A stretch of DNA of 64,000 bases, from NCBI GenBank assembly GCA_965284565.1, contig OZ260100.1, positions 2,046,001 to 2,110,000 on the forward strand. Reading direction: 5' to 3'. This document shows, in pieces, positions 35,018-43,146 of this stretch. Both the position numbers and the translations under genes were made by a program. Each line of letters starts with the position of its first letter. Position 1 is the stretch's first letter. The stretch is from BRH-c54 sp965284565. GTDB lineage: Bacteria; Bacteroidota; Bacteroidia; Flavobacteriales_E; Vicingaceae. The notes below the pieces were generated by a model. That model was not told where the DNA came from, did no database searches, and saw only the letters and a program-made list of their open reading frames with translations.

Positions 35018-35568
35018 TCAGTTTGTTTTTTGTGAAGTTGTTTAAACTTCAGAATGTAAATTTAAGAAAATAACGTTAATGTGGGAGAAGTTAGTAAAAG
35101 TCGATTATTTTCTTTTTTCTTTATTGAAAGAATTACGAAGGAAGCATCTTTAGCGTCATTCCCGAAATTTTCAAGGGACGCAGAAAATTGTCGGGAATCT
35201 TATTTGTTTTTTTAGCCTTTCTTTTGTCTTGAAACAAAAGAAAAATTCTCAGAGGTTGGGTTATTATTTTGAATGTCATATCGAACAAGATTTTACAAGT
35301 TGAGGTACGAAATTTAGTAAAATGAAGTTGAGATATCTTGTTATTTAGGAATTGTGGTTTTAAATTGAATGTAGAAGTCAATAAAAAATAAGATTCTTCA
35401 TTTTGTTTTGTAACGAAAATGAATTTTCGACAAAACTGCATTCTGAATGACAGTACTGATAGGTTTTGTATGATGGCAACAGGTTGGAGAGGGAATTGGC
35501 TTTGTACGATGGTAAAGTCCCCCGGAGTTTATGCTGAGCGTAGTCGAAGTAAGGGATTTAGGGGGCTT
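35018..35568. other. Gene-free 551-bp region between the subtilase and the rRNA methyltransferase
   Basis: No credible gene was seen. The region holds one copy of a dispersed palindromic repeat (35153-35250) and a terminator-like repeat (35515-35571) containing the phrase gctgagcgtagtcgaag. A 102-codon frame on the minus strand is only the repeat read through. Confidence 0.7.
35153..35250. repeat. Dispersed intergenic repeat, copy 1
   Basis: This starts GCGTCATTCCCGAAATTTTC and contains a nearly palindromic pair, ATTCCCGAAATTTTC against GAAAATTGTCGGGAAT. It ends in a second hairpin, TTTCTTTTGT with ACAAAAGAAA. A second copy lies at 38125-38224 and is nearly identical over its second half. 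Confidence 0.8.
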
Positions 35569-35571
35569 TTA
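35515..35571. repeat. Terminator-like repeat at the end of the rRNA methyltransferase gene
   Basis: AAAGTCCCCC on the left pairs with GGGGGCTTTT on the right, and the stop codon of the methyltransferase gene (35569-35571) touches the right arm. The inside carries ctgagcgtagtcgaagt, a phrase common in Bacteroidota intergenic repeats. A shorter relative lies at 38067-38100. Confidence 0.6.
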
Positions 35572-36768
35572 CTCCACCCACAATACCAATCCTTTTAAGT
35601 ATTCACCTTCTGGGTGGAAAATGTTTACAGGATGGTCGGCAGGTTGAGATAAATGATATAATACCCTAACATTTCTTTGTGAGCTAATGGCTGCTGCCAT
35701 AATGGTATCGTAAAACAACTTTCTGTTAATCACCTGAGAACAAGAAAAAGTGAATAATAATCCACCGGATTTCATGTTTTTTAATGCCATTTCATTTAGT
35801 CTTTTATAACCCTGAACAGCTTTGTGCATAGACTTTCTGTGTTTAGCATAAGCAGGAGGGTCTAGAACAATAATATCATAAATTTCTTTATTTTCTTTTA
35901 AGAAAGTAAGCGTGTCGGAAACAAACGATTGGTGATTGGTAAGTTGATTAAGTTCAATATTTTTATCGGTTAATTCAATAGCTTTTTTAGAACTATCAAC
36001 AGAATGAACTGCTTTAGCTCCATTTTTTAGAGCAGCAACCGAAAAACCACCTGAATAGCAAAAAGTATTCAACACCAACTTGTCTTTAGCTAATTCGCCT
36101 AATAGTTTTCTATTTTCTCTTTGGTCGATAAAAAAGCCTGTTTTTTGTCCTTCAACCCAATCTAAATGGTAGTTACAATCATATTCTGTTCCAATTAATG
36201 TTGGACTTTCAGCTTGGTATAAATATCCATTTTCAATTTTTAGATCAGTTTGTTTTTCAAGTGTTTCAGCACTTTTATCGTAAATGGCTAATAACTTTTT
36301 GCCATAAATTTTTTGTAAAGCGGCAACAATTTGTGGTTTGGCAAAGTGCATACCAGCTGAATGAGATTGAATAACTGCTGTACCATTGTAAAAATCTATG
36401 ATTAATCCAGGTAGTTGATCGCCTTCAGCATGAATTAATCGGTAAATATTGGTAGATATATTTTCGGTTAATCCCATTGCTTTTCTCATTTCAAAAGCAT
36501 TAGTTAATCTTTTAAACCAAAAATTATCGTCAATAGGTTCTTGGGTAAAACTAATTATCCTAACAGCAATAGTTCCATCTTGAAAATGTCCTGTGGCTAG
36601 GAAATTATTATTTTCATCAAAAACATTTACCAACTGACCATCAGTAAGTGGTTCGGGTGGATTAGTGTCAACAACAATTTTTTGTATAGCTCCAGAAAAT
36701 ACCCAAGGATGTTTTCTTTCAATAGATTTTTCTTTGTCTTTTTTGAGGATTACCGAAGGATAGTTCAT
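35569..36768 (-). CDS. Class I SAM-dependent rRNA methyltransferase (RlmI-like)
   Basis: A 399-residue protein with an N-terminal PUA domain (about 1-80, with KHPWVFSGAIQ), a central EEHE-like domain, and a C-terminal SAM fold. Motif I is VLNTFCYSGGFSVAAL near residue 230, motif IV is IIVLDPPAYAKHRKS near 303, and the catalytic region FTFSCSQVI is near 346. These match RlmI, which makes m5C1962 in 23S rRNA. It is the last gene of a TPR - ribH - methyltransferase cluster, 9 bp after ribH. Confidence 0.92.
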   Translation of the reverse strand: MNYPSVILKKDKEKSIERKHPWVFSGAIQKIVVDTNPPEPLTDGQLVNVFDENNNFLATGHFQDGTIAVRIISFTQEPIDDNFWFKRLTNAFEMRKAMGLTENISTNIYRLIHAEGDQLPGLIIDFYNGTAVIQSHSAGMHFAKPQIVAALQKIYGKKLLAIYDKSAETLEKQTDLKIENGYLYQAESPTLIGTEYDCNYHLDWVEGQKTGFFIDQRENRKLLGELAKDKLVLNTFCYSGGFSVAALKNGAKAVHSVDSSKKAIELTDKNIELNQLTNHQSFVSDTLTFLKENKEIYDIIVLDPPAYAKHRKSMHKAVQGYKRLNEMALKNMKSGGLLFTFSCSQVINRKLFYDTIMAAAISSQRNVRVLYHLSQPADHPVNIFHPEGEYLKGLVLWVE

Positions 36769-36777
36769 GGAATAAGT

Positions 36778-37263
36778 TTAGGCTTTTTGGAAAGCTACCA
36801 TTTTTAAAGCAGTTATAGCAGCTTCATCACCTTTATTACCGTGCTTTCCACCCGAGCGATCTATGGCTTGTTGCATGGTGTTGTCGGTAAGTACGCCAAA
36901 AATAACAGGTTTGTTGTATTTTAGCGTAACATCTTTAATGCCTAAAGCAGTGGCATTACAAACAAAATCAAAATGTTTGGTTTCTCCCTGAATAACACTT
37001 CCTAAGCATATTACAGCATCTAAGGTAGTTTTTTCAAGAAGTGTTTGAGCTCCTAAAGGCAATTCAAAACTTCCGGGAACATATTGAATAACAATGTTTT
37101 CTTTAGCAACATTATGCTTTAAAAGCGTGTTGTAAGCTCCATTTAGTAAGCCTTGGGTAATTTGTTCATTCCATTCAGCAACAACAATAGCTATTTTCAT
37201 ACTTGCTCCATCAGGAATGGATGCAGCGTCATAATCTGATAAGTTTTTGTTAACAGTTGCCAT
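36778..37263 (-). CDS. ribH: 6,7-dimethyl-8-ribityllumazine synthase
   Basis: A 161-residue lumazine synthase, the penultimate enzyme of riboflavin synthesis, which joins the ribityl-aminouracil intermediate with dihydroxybutanone phosphate. Key stretches are AIVVAEWNEQIT near residue 25, PGSFELPLGAQ near 64, CLGSVIQGETKHFDFV near 87 and PVIFGVLTDNTMQQAIDRSG near 119. The length is typical for the icosahedral family. It lies 32 bp after the TPR gene and 9 bp before the rRNA methyltransferase gene. The other riboflavin genes are not nearby. Confidence 0.96.
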   Translation of the reverse strand: MATVNKNLSDYDAASIPDGASMKIAIVVAEWNEQITQGLLNGAYNTLLKHNVAKENIVIQYVPGSFELPLGAQTLLEKTTLDAVICLGSVIQGETKHFDFVCNATALGIKDVTLKYNKPVIFGVLTDNTMQQAIDRSGGKHGNKGDEAAITALKMVAFQKA

Positions 37264-37295
37264 AATGTTGTTACGTTTTTAGGGAATTAAATTGC

Positions 37296-37988
37296 TTACT
37301 TCGCACTCATCGTTTCAGCCCTAGCGATGTATTTTTCTACATCTCTTGCTTCAGTAGATTCAGCAAAATCTTTTTTAATCTCTTTGTATTTTTTTACTGC
37401 ATTAGCATAGTCGCCTAAAGCTTCGTAAGCTAAGCCTGCTTTAAATAAATAAATAGGAGAAGTAAGTTTATTACTGTTTTTGGCAGCAGCTTTTTCATAA
37501 TAATCAACAGCATTTTCAATGTCATTTAATTCCATATATGAATCACCAATAGCTCCTAAAGCAACAGCACTAATAATTACATCATCAGAGCTAAATTCTT
37601 TTAATTCATAAATAGCATCTTCAAACATACCCATATTTCTGTAGGCAATTCCTAAATAATAGTGTGCTAAGTTGGCAGATTTTGTTCCGCTGTAAGTTTC
37701 AGCAATATCAATAAATCCCATGTTAACACCACCATCACCATTAATAGCTAAGTTTAAAGAATCTTTTTCAAACTGTTGTTCAGCCCAAAACATATTTTCT
37801 TGAGCTTCAGACTCAATTGGTGGAAGGTAAACTTTATAATAAAATGCAAATGCTGCAATTACCAATACTATTGCACCTAATGCAACAGTGATAGGCATTT
37901 TATTATTTTCTACAAAGTTCTCGGTTTTACTATAAACCTCTTGAACATCAACAATTACCTCTGGGTTTTCTTCTTTCTTTTTTGCCAT
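37296..37988 (-). CDS. Membrane-anchored tetratricopeptide repeat protein
   Basis: A 230-residue protein with a Lys/Glu-rich cytoplasmic start, one membrane helix (MPITVALGAIVLVIAAFAFYY, about residues 33-53) and three or four TPR-like helical pairs (LAHYYLGIAYRNMGMFEDAI, ALGAIGDSYMELNDIENAV, AGLAYEALGDYANAV). The layout recalls YfgM/TolA-type periplasmic TPR scaffolds. Its partner is unknown. It heads the cluster with ribH and the rRNA methyltransferase. Confidence 0.85.
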   Translation of the reverse strand: MAKKKEENPEVIVDVQEVYSKTENFVENNKMPITVALGAIVLVIAAFAFYYKVYLPPIESEAQENMFWAEQQFEKDSLNLAINGDGGVNMGFIDIAETYSGTKSANLAHYYLGIAYRNMGMFEDAIYELKEFSSDDVIISAVALGAIGDSYMELNDIENAVDYYEKAAAKNSNKLTSPIYLFKAGLAYEALGDYANAVKKYKEIKKDFAESTEARDVEKYIARAETMSAK

Positions 37989-38066
37989 TTTAATAAATTC
38001 TTTTATAGGGTTGCAAAAATAGTTTTTTTAATCAAAAAAATGATGATTTGTATAATTTTATCTTTA

Positions 38067-38100
38067 AAAGTCCCCTAAATCCCCAAAAGGGGGCTTTTTT
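38067..38100. terminator. Terminator-like C-run / G-run hairpin
   Basis: AAAAGTCCCC pairs with GGGGGCTTTTTT around a short A-rich loop and ends in a T run. It belongs to the same repeat type as 35515-35571 and lies in the intergenic space upstream of the TPR gene. Confidence 0.5.
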
Positions 38101-38124
38101 CAACGCACGAAGCCCATTCTTAAC

Positions 38125-38224
38125 CGTCATTCTCGAAATTTTGGAGTGTAACGTAAAAATTATCGGGAATCTTATTTGTTTTAGCCTTTCTTTTGTCTTG
38201 AAACAAAAGAAACAAAAATTCAAG
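38125..38224. repeat. Dispersed intergenic repeat, copy 2
   Basis: Begins CGTCATTCTCGAAATTTT and shares the stretch TCGGGAATCTTATTTG and the TTTCTTTTGTCTTGAAACAA hairpin with copy 1 at 35153-35250. The first half has diverged and the second half is nearly identical. Confidence 0.8.
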
Positions 38225-38507
38225 ACTGCTGATTAATTTATTGTTTTCTAAGCGGTTAAATTTGCCGCACAACCCAAGCCCTGATACTGTATTGTTTATG
38301 GCTGCCAAGCAAAAGGCACTAACGCCTTCTTTCTTATTTGTTTTATACAGTTCAAGGGTTGCTTACTTCTTGCTCTTACTAAATTCTAACCACAAGAAAA
38401 CATACTAAATTAATCAAAGGTCGGGGTTTCCGATTAACCAATAACTTTTACAATTAACAAATTTGCGTCTTTGTGAGATACTTTTTGCGTGTGTTGTAAT
38501 TAATTTC

Positions 38508-38537
38508 TTGTTTAATCCGCTAATTTTTATATTTTTG
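38508..38537 (+). promoter_or_regulatory. Promoter of the orphan gene at 38634
   Basis: TTG at 38508-38510 and TATTTTTG at 38530-38537 are spaced exactly 19 bp, a full match to the Bacteroidota consensus. It implies a leader of about 90 nt. Confidence 0.72.
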
Positions 38538-38633
38538 GAGAAGAATAATTAAAAACTACCACTATAAATAAAATATACGCTATAAAATTTTAAAAAGTAC
38601 CGTATGGTTGGGTGTTGGTAAGCAAATGTTAAA

Positions 38634-39407
38634 ATGACCACTTACAGAGACATAAGAAAAGAAATTCTATTGGAGTTATTCAATAGTACTTCAAATGGCT
38701 GGACTGACTTAAAACCGAAAATAAAATCACTCGACCTGACCAGAAAAGAGATTATTGATTTATTTTCAGTTTTAGAACATGATGGTATCATAAAATCAGA
38801 TAATCAATGGGGTCAAATCAAAATAACATCTGCAGGTACAACACCATCCATTGATGAATTACAATTCTATTTTCGACTAACCCCAAAAGGAGAAGACCTC
38901 GTCATAAACCGTTACCAGCCCAAGCAACCAATTCAAATGACCGATAATCAGAAGATACATAAAATGCTGGAATATATTTTTTCACTTCCCAACAATACAA
39001 GTTCTATTGATACACATAAAATTGCTATTGACTTGCCACTTGCTGACATTAATGTTGCAGCTCGACAACTCATTACTAATGAAGATGCAAAAGACTGCAC
39101 AACTAAAGACAACATACAGACAAATTCTGTTGGACTATTGATTACTCAGGCGACAAAAGATGCATTTGAGACAAAAAAGTACATTAAAGCTTATCAATAT
39201 GATAGCGGACAATTCAATATCAGCACAGGAGATATTCATATTGGCGACAATTTTCAAGATTCATCATTTCGTTATTTTAAGAGTAAAATAACCAAGAATT
39301 CAATCAACCCCCAAGTGAAACCAAAAAACAAACTACTCAAATGGTTTTTAAAATGGTGGTGGGCAGTCATTGTACCGCTAGGATTAATAGTAGCCGGACT
39401 AGTGTAA
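38634..39407 (+). CDS. Winged-helix-like protein with C-terminal membrane anchor, function unknown
   Basis: A 257-residue protein. The N-terminal 100 or so residues read as a winged-helix domain: helices DIRKEILLELFNS and LDLTRKEIIDLFSVLEHDGI, then a strand-rich wing with FYFRLTPKGEDLV. A second helical block around residues 107-150 may be another winged helix (IHKMLEYIFSLPNN). It ends in one membrane helix (WWWAVIVPLGLIVAGLV), giving a tail-anchored layout. No family was recognised. It stands alone with its own promoter in a repeat-rich stretch, which suggests acquisition by transfer. A membrane-linked regulator or defence component is possible but not shown. Confidence 0.6.
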   Translation: MTTYRDIRKEILLELFNSTSNGWTDLKPKIKSLDLTRKEIIDLFSVLEHDGIIKSDNQWGQIKITSAGTTPSIDELQFYFRLTPKGEDLVINRYQPKQPIQMTDNQKIHKMLEYIFSLPNNTSSIDTHKIAIDLPLADINVAARQLITNEDAKDCTTKDNIQTNSVGLLITQATKDAFETKKYIKAYQYDSGQFNISTGDIHIGDNFQDSSFRYFKSKITKNSINPQVKPKNKLLKWFLKWWWAVIVPLGLIVAGLV

Positions 39408-39506
39408 TAGAAAATAAATGGTTTAACTATAAGAGAGTAAAAAACTCCTACCCACTACCTCAAACATCCACTCTTGGGGTTTAATAAATTAAAAGCTTTT
39501 TTCTTG

Positions 39507-39545
39507 GTGTCCTTTGCGAAAACTTTCGTGTCTTTGCGGTTCAAT
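39507..39545. repeat. Short intergenic repeat of the GCGTCTTTGCG type
   Basis: Contains cctttgcgaaaactttcgtg followed by tctttgcggttca. Related copies lie at 38461-38490, 41396-41420 and 51881-51925. All are intergenic. Confidence 0.55.
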
Positions 39546-39565
39546 GAATAATCTCCAATCTTCTC

Positions 39566-40366
39566 CTAAAATCTGCTATCCCCATCTAACATTCTACCTA
39601 AACCGCCAAGAACACTTCCTTCGCCTTTACTTTTTCCGCCATAACTTGGAGCTGAAGCTAATACCCTGTCGGCTAATCTGCTAAATGGTAAGGACTGTAT
39701 CCAAACCTTACCAGGACCAGAAAGTTGTGCGAAAAAGAAACCTTCGCCACCAAATAAAGTATTTTTAATACCTCCAACAAATTTAATATCGTAGTCTATT
39801 GTTTGAGTGAAGCCTACAATACAACCAGTATCCACATTTAGTACTTCTCCAGGTTGTAAGTCTTTTTCAATAATTGTTCCTCCGGCATGCATAAATGCTC
39901 TACCGTCACCTTCTAATTTTTGCATAATAAAGCCTTCACCACCAAAAAATCCTGTGCCTAACTTTTTTTGAAATTCAATACCAATAGCTACTCCTTTAGC
40001 AGCACATAAAAAAGCATCTTTCTGACAAATAATTTTACCATTATAAGCTCTTAAATCAATAGGAACAATTTTTCCCGGATAAGGAGCAGCAAAAGTTGCG
40101 TGTCTTTTATCAATTCCCTGATTGGTATAAGTGGTCATGAATAAGCTTTCACCTGTTAATACTCTTTTCCCTGCTGAGAATAGTTTGCTCATTATTCCTT
40201 GATCTGGATTACTGCCATCACCAAAAACAGTTTCCATTTTAATGTTGGAATCCATATACATTAAACTTCCTGCTTCGGCAATAACTGTTTCTTGCGGGTC
40301 TAGCTCTATTTCTACACATTGCATGTCATCGCCAAATATTTTATAATCAATTTCGTGTGCGTTCAT
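39566..40366 (-). CDS. AIM24 / TIGR00266 family protein
   Basis: A 266-residue beta-rich protein of the AIM24/TIGR00266 family. Repeated glycine-rich loops are visible: AEAGSLMYMDSNIKMET, GTGFFGGEGFIMQKLEGDGRAFMHAGGT and NTLFGGEGFFFAQLSGPGKVWIQSLP. The fold resembles a cupin-like trimer. No catalytic residues are known, and roles in lipid or phage-shock-like stress have been suggested for relatives. It is divergent from exoA. Confidence 0.88.
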   Translation of the reverse strand: MNAHEIDYKIFGDDMQCVEIELDPQETVIAEAGSLMYMDSNIKMETVFGDGSNPDQGIMSKLFSAGKRVLTGESLFMTTYTNQGIDKRHATFAAPYPGKIVPIDLRAYNGKIICQKDAFLCAAKGVAIGIEFQKKLGTGFFGGEGFIMQKLEGDGRAFMHAGGTIIEKDLQPGEVLNVDTGCIVGFTQTIDYDIKFVGGIKNTLFGGEGFFFAQLSGPGKVWIQSLPFSRLADRVLASAPSYGGKSKGEGSVLGGLGRMLDGDSRF

Positions 40367-40387
40367 GGTTTTAAGGTTTAAATTGAA

Positions 40388-40395
40388 TAATTTTG
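40388..40395 (+). promoter_or_regulatory. Candidate -7 element of the exonuclease III gene
   Basis: TAATTTTG matches TAnnTTTG and lies 44 bp before the start. No good TTG -33 was found. Confidence 0.35.
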
Positions 40396-40439
40396 AACAA
40401 CAAAAATAATAGAATTAACTTCACAAACTAATTATTGAA

Positions 40440-41201
40440 ATGAAACTTATTTCTTGGAATGTAAATGGCATTAGGGCCATAGTTAAAAAGAATTTTTTTG
40501 AATTTATTAATGAATATCAGCCTGATGTTTTGTGTTTGCAAGAAACCAAAGCTCAAGATGATCAGGTTCAAGAGGCATTAACTGAATTAAGTGGATACCA
40601 TGTTTATTCTAATTCTGCAGAAAAAAAAGGCTACTCGGGAACAGCTATTTTAACTAAAAAGGAACCTGTAAATGTTTTTTATGATATTAATCAAACAGAA
40701 CACGATAAAGAAGGAAGAGTTACTACTGCAGAGTTTGATGATTTTTATTTGGTAACGGTTTATGTCCCAAATTCTAAAACAGATTTATCTAGATTAGGCG
40801 ATAGACAAAATTGGGATGCTCTTTTTCTTAACTTTTTGAAAGAATTAGAAAGTAAAAAACCTGTAGTTGTTTGTGGTGATTTTAATGTAGCTCATAAAGC
40901 CATAGATTTAGCTCGTCCTACTGCTAATTACAATAAAAGTGCAGGATATACACAACAAGAGATTGATGGTATGAGTAATTTTATTGATGCTGGATTGGTA
41001 GATACTTTCAGGTATTTTTATCCTGAAAAAAAAGAAATGTATAGCTGGTGGAGTTATAGGGGAGGGGCTCGTTTTAAGAATGTAGGCTGGAGAATAGATT
41101 ATTTTTTGGTTAGTCAAGCCTTTTTACCAAAAGTAAAGTCGGCTGCCATACACATGGAAGTTAATGGTTCAGACCATTGTCCGGTAAGTATTGAGATATA
41201 G
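40440..41201 (+). CDS. Exodeoxyribonuclease III (AP endonuclease)
   Basis: A 253-residue EEP-fold nuclease that incises abasic sites and removes 3' blocks in base-excision repair. The sequence shows LISWNVNGIRA at the start, the metal-binding Glu in VLCLQETKAQ, the active-site Asp-Asn pair in VVCGDFNVAH near residue 145, and the C-terminal catalytic pair in GSDHCPVSIEI. The length fits the ExoA/XthA family. It is divergent from the AIM24 gene. A tandem repeat and rarA follow. Confidence 0.94.
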   Translation: MKLISWNVNGIRAIVKKNFFEFINEYQPDVLCLQETKAQDDQVQEALTELSGYHVYSNSAEKKGYSGTAILTKKEPVNVFYDINQTEHDKEGRVTTAEFDDFYLVTVYVPNSKTDLSRLGDRQNWDALFLNFLKELESKKPVVVCGDFNVAHKAIDLARPTANYNKSAGYTQQEIDGMSNFIDAGLVDTFRYFYPEKKEMYSWWSYRGGARFKNVGWRIDYFLVSQAFLPKVKSAAIHMEVNGSDHCPVSIEI

Positions 41202-41258
41202 TAGGCATTAGAAATTAGAGATTAGATATTGTAGAAGACGGAAGACCGAAGAATTATA

Positions 41259-41376
41259 GACTGAGAACTGAAGACTGAGAACTGAAGACTGAGAACTGAA
41301 GACTGAGAACTGAAGACTGAGAACTGAAGACTGAGAACTGAAGACTGAGAACTGAAGACTGAGAACTGAAGACTGA
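41259..41376. repeat. 14-bp tandem repeat, 8 exact copies plus a partial one
   Basis: The unit GACTGAGAACTGAA occurs eight times without a mismatch (41259-41370), followed by GACTGA. It lies between exoA and rarA, directly after an AGAAATTAGAGATTAG-like stretch. The period is not a multiple of three and the minus-strand frame through it is a shadow. Confidence 0.95.
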
Positions 41377-41395
41377 ACAATTTATTAAAAAAATA

Positions 41396-41420
41396 GTGTC
41401 TCTGCGTCTTTGCGAGAAAA
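41396..41420. repeat. Short intergenic repeat of the GCGTCTTTGCG type
   Basis: gtgtctctgcgtctttgcga lies just before rarA and matches the copies at 38461, 39507 and 51881. Confidence 0.55.
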
Positions 41421-41443
41421 AATGAAAAATGAAATTAAAATAA

Positions 41444-42727
41444 ATGTTGCAACCATCAATTCCATTAGCAGAGCGATTAAGACCCAATTCTTTTGAGAAT
41501 TATGTTGGTCAAAAACATCTTGTTGCCGAAGGAAGTACCTTGCGTAAGCTAATTGAGATGGGCACTATTCCTTCTATGATTTTTTGGGGACCACCTGGAG
41601 TAGGAAAAACAACATTAGCCAACATTATTGCTCAGTATGCTAAACGACCTTTTTATACGCTTAGTGCAATTAACTCAGGAGTAGCAGCAGTAAGAGAAGT
41701 AATTGATAAAGCTAAATCGCAACAATTTTTTGGAACCAATCATCCTATTTTGTTTATTGATGAGATTCACAGATTTAGCAAGTCGCAGCAAGATTCTTTA
41801 TTGGGAGCAGTAGAAAAAGGCATCATTACATTGATTGGAGCAACAACAGAGAATCCCTCATTTGAAGTCATTTCAGCACTTTTATCGCGTTGCCAAGTTT
41901 ATATTTTAAAAGAACAAACCAAGGAAGATTTGTTAGAGTTAATAGACATTGCTCTTACCCAAGATGAATTTCTTAAAAAAAGAAAGATAAACATTAAAGA
42001 ATACGAAACACTGTTGCAATTATCGGGAGGAGATGCTAGAAAATTACTCAACACGCTTGAAATTGTTGTAAACAGTTTGGCTGATGATAAAACACCTATT
42101 ACCAATGATTTGGTGATGGACATTATTCAGCAAAATTTAGTGCGTTACGATAAAACCGGTGACCAACATTACGATATTATTTCTGCCTTTATTAAATCTA
42201 TTAGAGGCAGCGACCCCAATGCAGCGGTTTATTGGCTTGCCAGAATGTTAGAAGGAGGCGAAGACCCTAAATTTATTGCCAGAAGATTGTTGATTTTATC
42301 CTCTGAAGATATTGGAAATGCGAATCCTACGGCTTTGGTAATTGCTAACAATTGTTTTCAGGCAGTAAATGTAATTGGTATGCCCGAATCTAGAATAATC
42401 TTGTCGCAGACAGCTATTTACTTAGCTACATCAGCTAAGAGCAACGCTTCTTATATGGCAATAAATGAAGCTCAAGCATTGGTGCAGAAAACAGGAAATT
42501 TGTCCGTTCCGCTACATATAAGAAATGCCCCAACAAAATTGATGAAAGAAGTAGGTTACGGAAAAAATTATATGTACTCACATAACTATGAAGGCAACTT
42601 CGCTCAACAAGAGTACTTGCCCGATGATATTAAAAACACTAAATTTTATGAGCCAGGTAATAATGCTAAAGAAAGTAGCATTAGGAATTTCCTTAAAGAA
42701 AATTGGAAAGATAAGTACAGGTATTAG
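41444..42727 (+). CDS. rarA: Replication-associated recombination protein A (MgsA/RarA AAA+ ATPase)
   Basis: A 427-residue AAA+ ATPase acting at stalled replication forks. Walker A is GPPGVGKTT near residue 47, Walker B is ILFIDEIHRFSKSQQD near 104, sensor 1 is LIGATTENPS near 129, and sensor 2 is GDARKLLN near 200. The C-terminal MgsA tetramerisation domain has YWLARMLEGGEDPKFIARRL and ENIGN-type phrases (SEDIGNANP). The length is slightly short of E. coli RarA (447) but complete. Confidence 0.96.
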   Translation: MLQPSIPLAERLRPNSFENYVGQKHLVAEGSTLRKLIEMGTIPSMIFWGPPGVGKTTLANIIAQYAKRPFYTLSAINSGVAAVREVIDKAKSQQFFGTNHPILFIDEIHRFSKSQQDSLLGAVEKGIITLIGATTENPSFEVISALLSRCQVYILKEQTKEDLLELIDIALTQDEFLKKRKINIKEYETLLQLSGGDARKLLNTLEIVVNSLADDKTPITNDLVMDIIQQNLVRYDKTGDQHYDIISAFIKSIRGSDPNAAVYWLARMLEGGEDPKFIARRLLILSSEDIGNANPTALVIANNCFQAVNVIGMPESRIILSQTAIYLATSAKSNASYMAINEAQALVQKTGNLSVPLHIRNAPTKLMKEVGYGKNYMYSHNYEGNFAQQEYLPDDIKNTKFYEPGNNAKESSIRNFLKENWKDKYRY

Positions 42728-42796
42728 TACTTAAAGTACTTATGAATACTTAGGAGTTAAATCAGTTATTTTTTTACCACAAAATCTATAATCTAA

Positions 42797-42901
42797 CCGT
42801 CATTACGAACGTAGTGAAGCAATCTGTTTAATCAGAACTAAAAACCAAAAGATTGCTTCGATTTCCATCACACATTCCAATTCCATAACCTGGCAATGAC
42901 G
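42797..42901. repeat. Palindromic intergenic repeat (CGTCATT ... AATGACG)
   Basis: The outer arms CGTCATT and AATGACG and the inner arms GAAGCAATCT and AGATTGCTTC are reverse complements, so the 105-bp element can fold into a long interrupted hairpin. It resembles the widespread Bacteroidota repeat that starts with a CGTCATTGCGA-like phrase. Confidence 0.8.
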
Positions 42902-43057
42902 TGAAAAAAAAATGATTTTTCATCCAAAAACACACGGATTTCAACAAAATTTACCACCTAAAGAGAATAAAAACCTACAAAAAAACACTCTTTTTTAAGC
43001 CCCTAAAAAAATAATTTAAAATTATTCTCATTGAATATCAGTAAATTAACATTTTTT

Positions 43058-43081
43058 ATACTACTTTGTATTGCATAGTAT
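43058..43081. promoter_or_regulatory. Candidate PadR operator
   Basis: ATACTA (43058-43063) and TAGTAT (43076-43081) form a 6-bp inverted repeat with a 12-bp centre. It covers the -33 TTG of the operon promoter, where a bound PadR protein would block transcription. It is inferred from position and symmetry only. Confidence 0.45.
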
Positions 43082-43102
43082 TAGTTTTTGTATATATCTT
43101 TG
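43071..43102 (+). promoter_or_regulatory. Promoter of the PadR-PspC operon
   Basis: TTG at 43071-43073 and TATCTTTG at 43095-43102 are spaced 21 bp apart and match the Bacteroidota consensus. It lies 44 bp before the first gene of the operon. Confidence 0.7.
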
Positions 43103-43146
43103 CAATGTAAATTAATTTGTATAACATTTAAAAAAAATATCAAAAG

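Larger units (their letters stand above)
37989..38633. other. Gene-free 645-bp repeat-rich region
   Basis: No credible gene was seen. It contains a terminator-like C/G-run hairpin (38067-38100), repeat copy 2 (38125-38224), a GCGTCTTTG-type repeat (38461-38490), and the promoter of the gene at 38634. Apparent short frames over the repeat are artefacts. The middle part (38230-38460) shows nothing recognisable. Confidence 0.65.
42728..43146. other. Gene-free 419-bp region before the PadR operon
   Basis: Contains a palindromic intergenic repeat (42797-42901), an A-rich stretch, then the candidate operator and promoter (43058-43102) of the PadR-PspC operon. No gene was seen. Confidence 0.7.

Noticed and set aside
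35133..35441. A 102-codon minus-strand frame
   Set aside because: It reads through the dispersed palindromic repeat. A similar peptide appears from the second repeat copy at 38120-38308, and no domain or start signal is present.
41254..41487. A 77-codon minus-strand frame with a periodic SSVLSLQFSVF peptide
   Set aside because: It is only the translation of the 14-bp tandem repeat and extends into rarA on the other strand.
35018..43146. The repeat-rich region as a genomic island or CRISPR locus
   Set aside because: There are no integrase, transposase or cas genes, and the repeats are not spaced regularly with unique spacers. The genes between them are mainly housekeeping.
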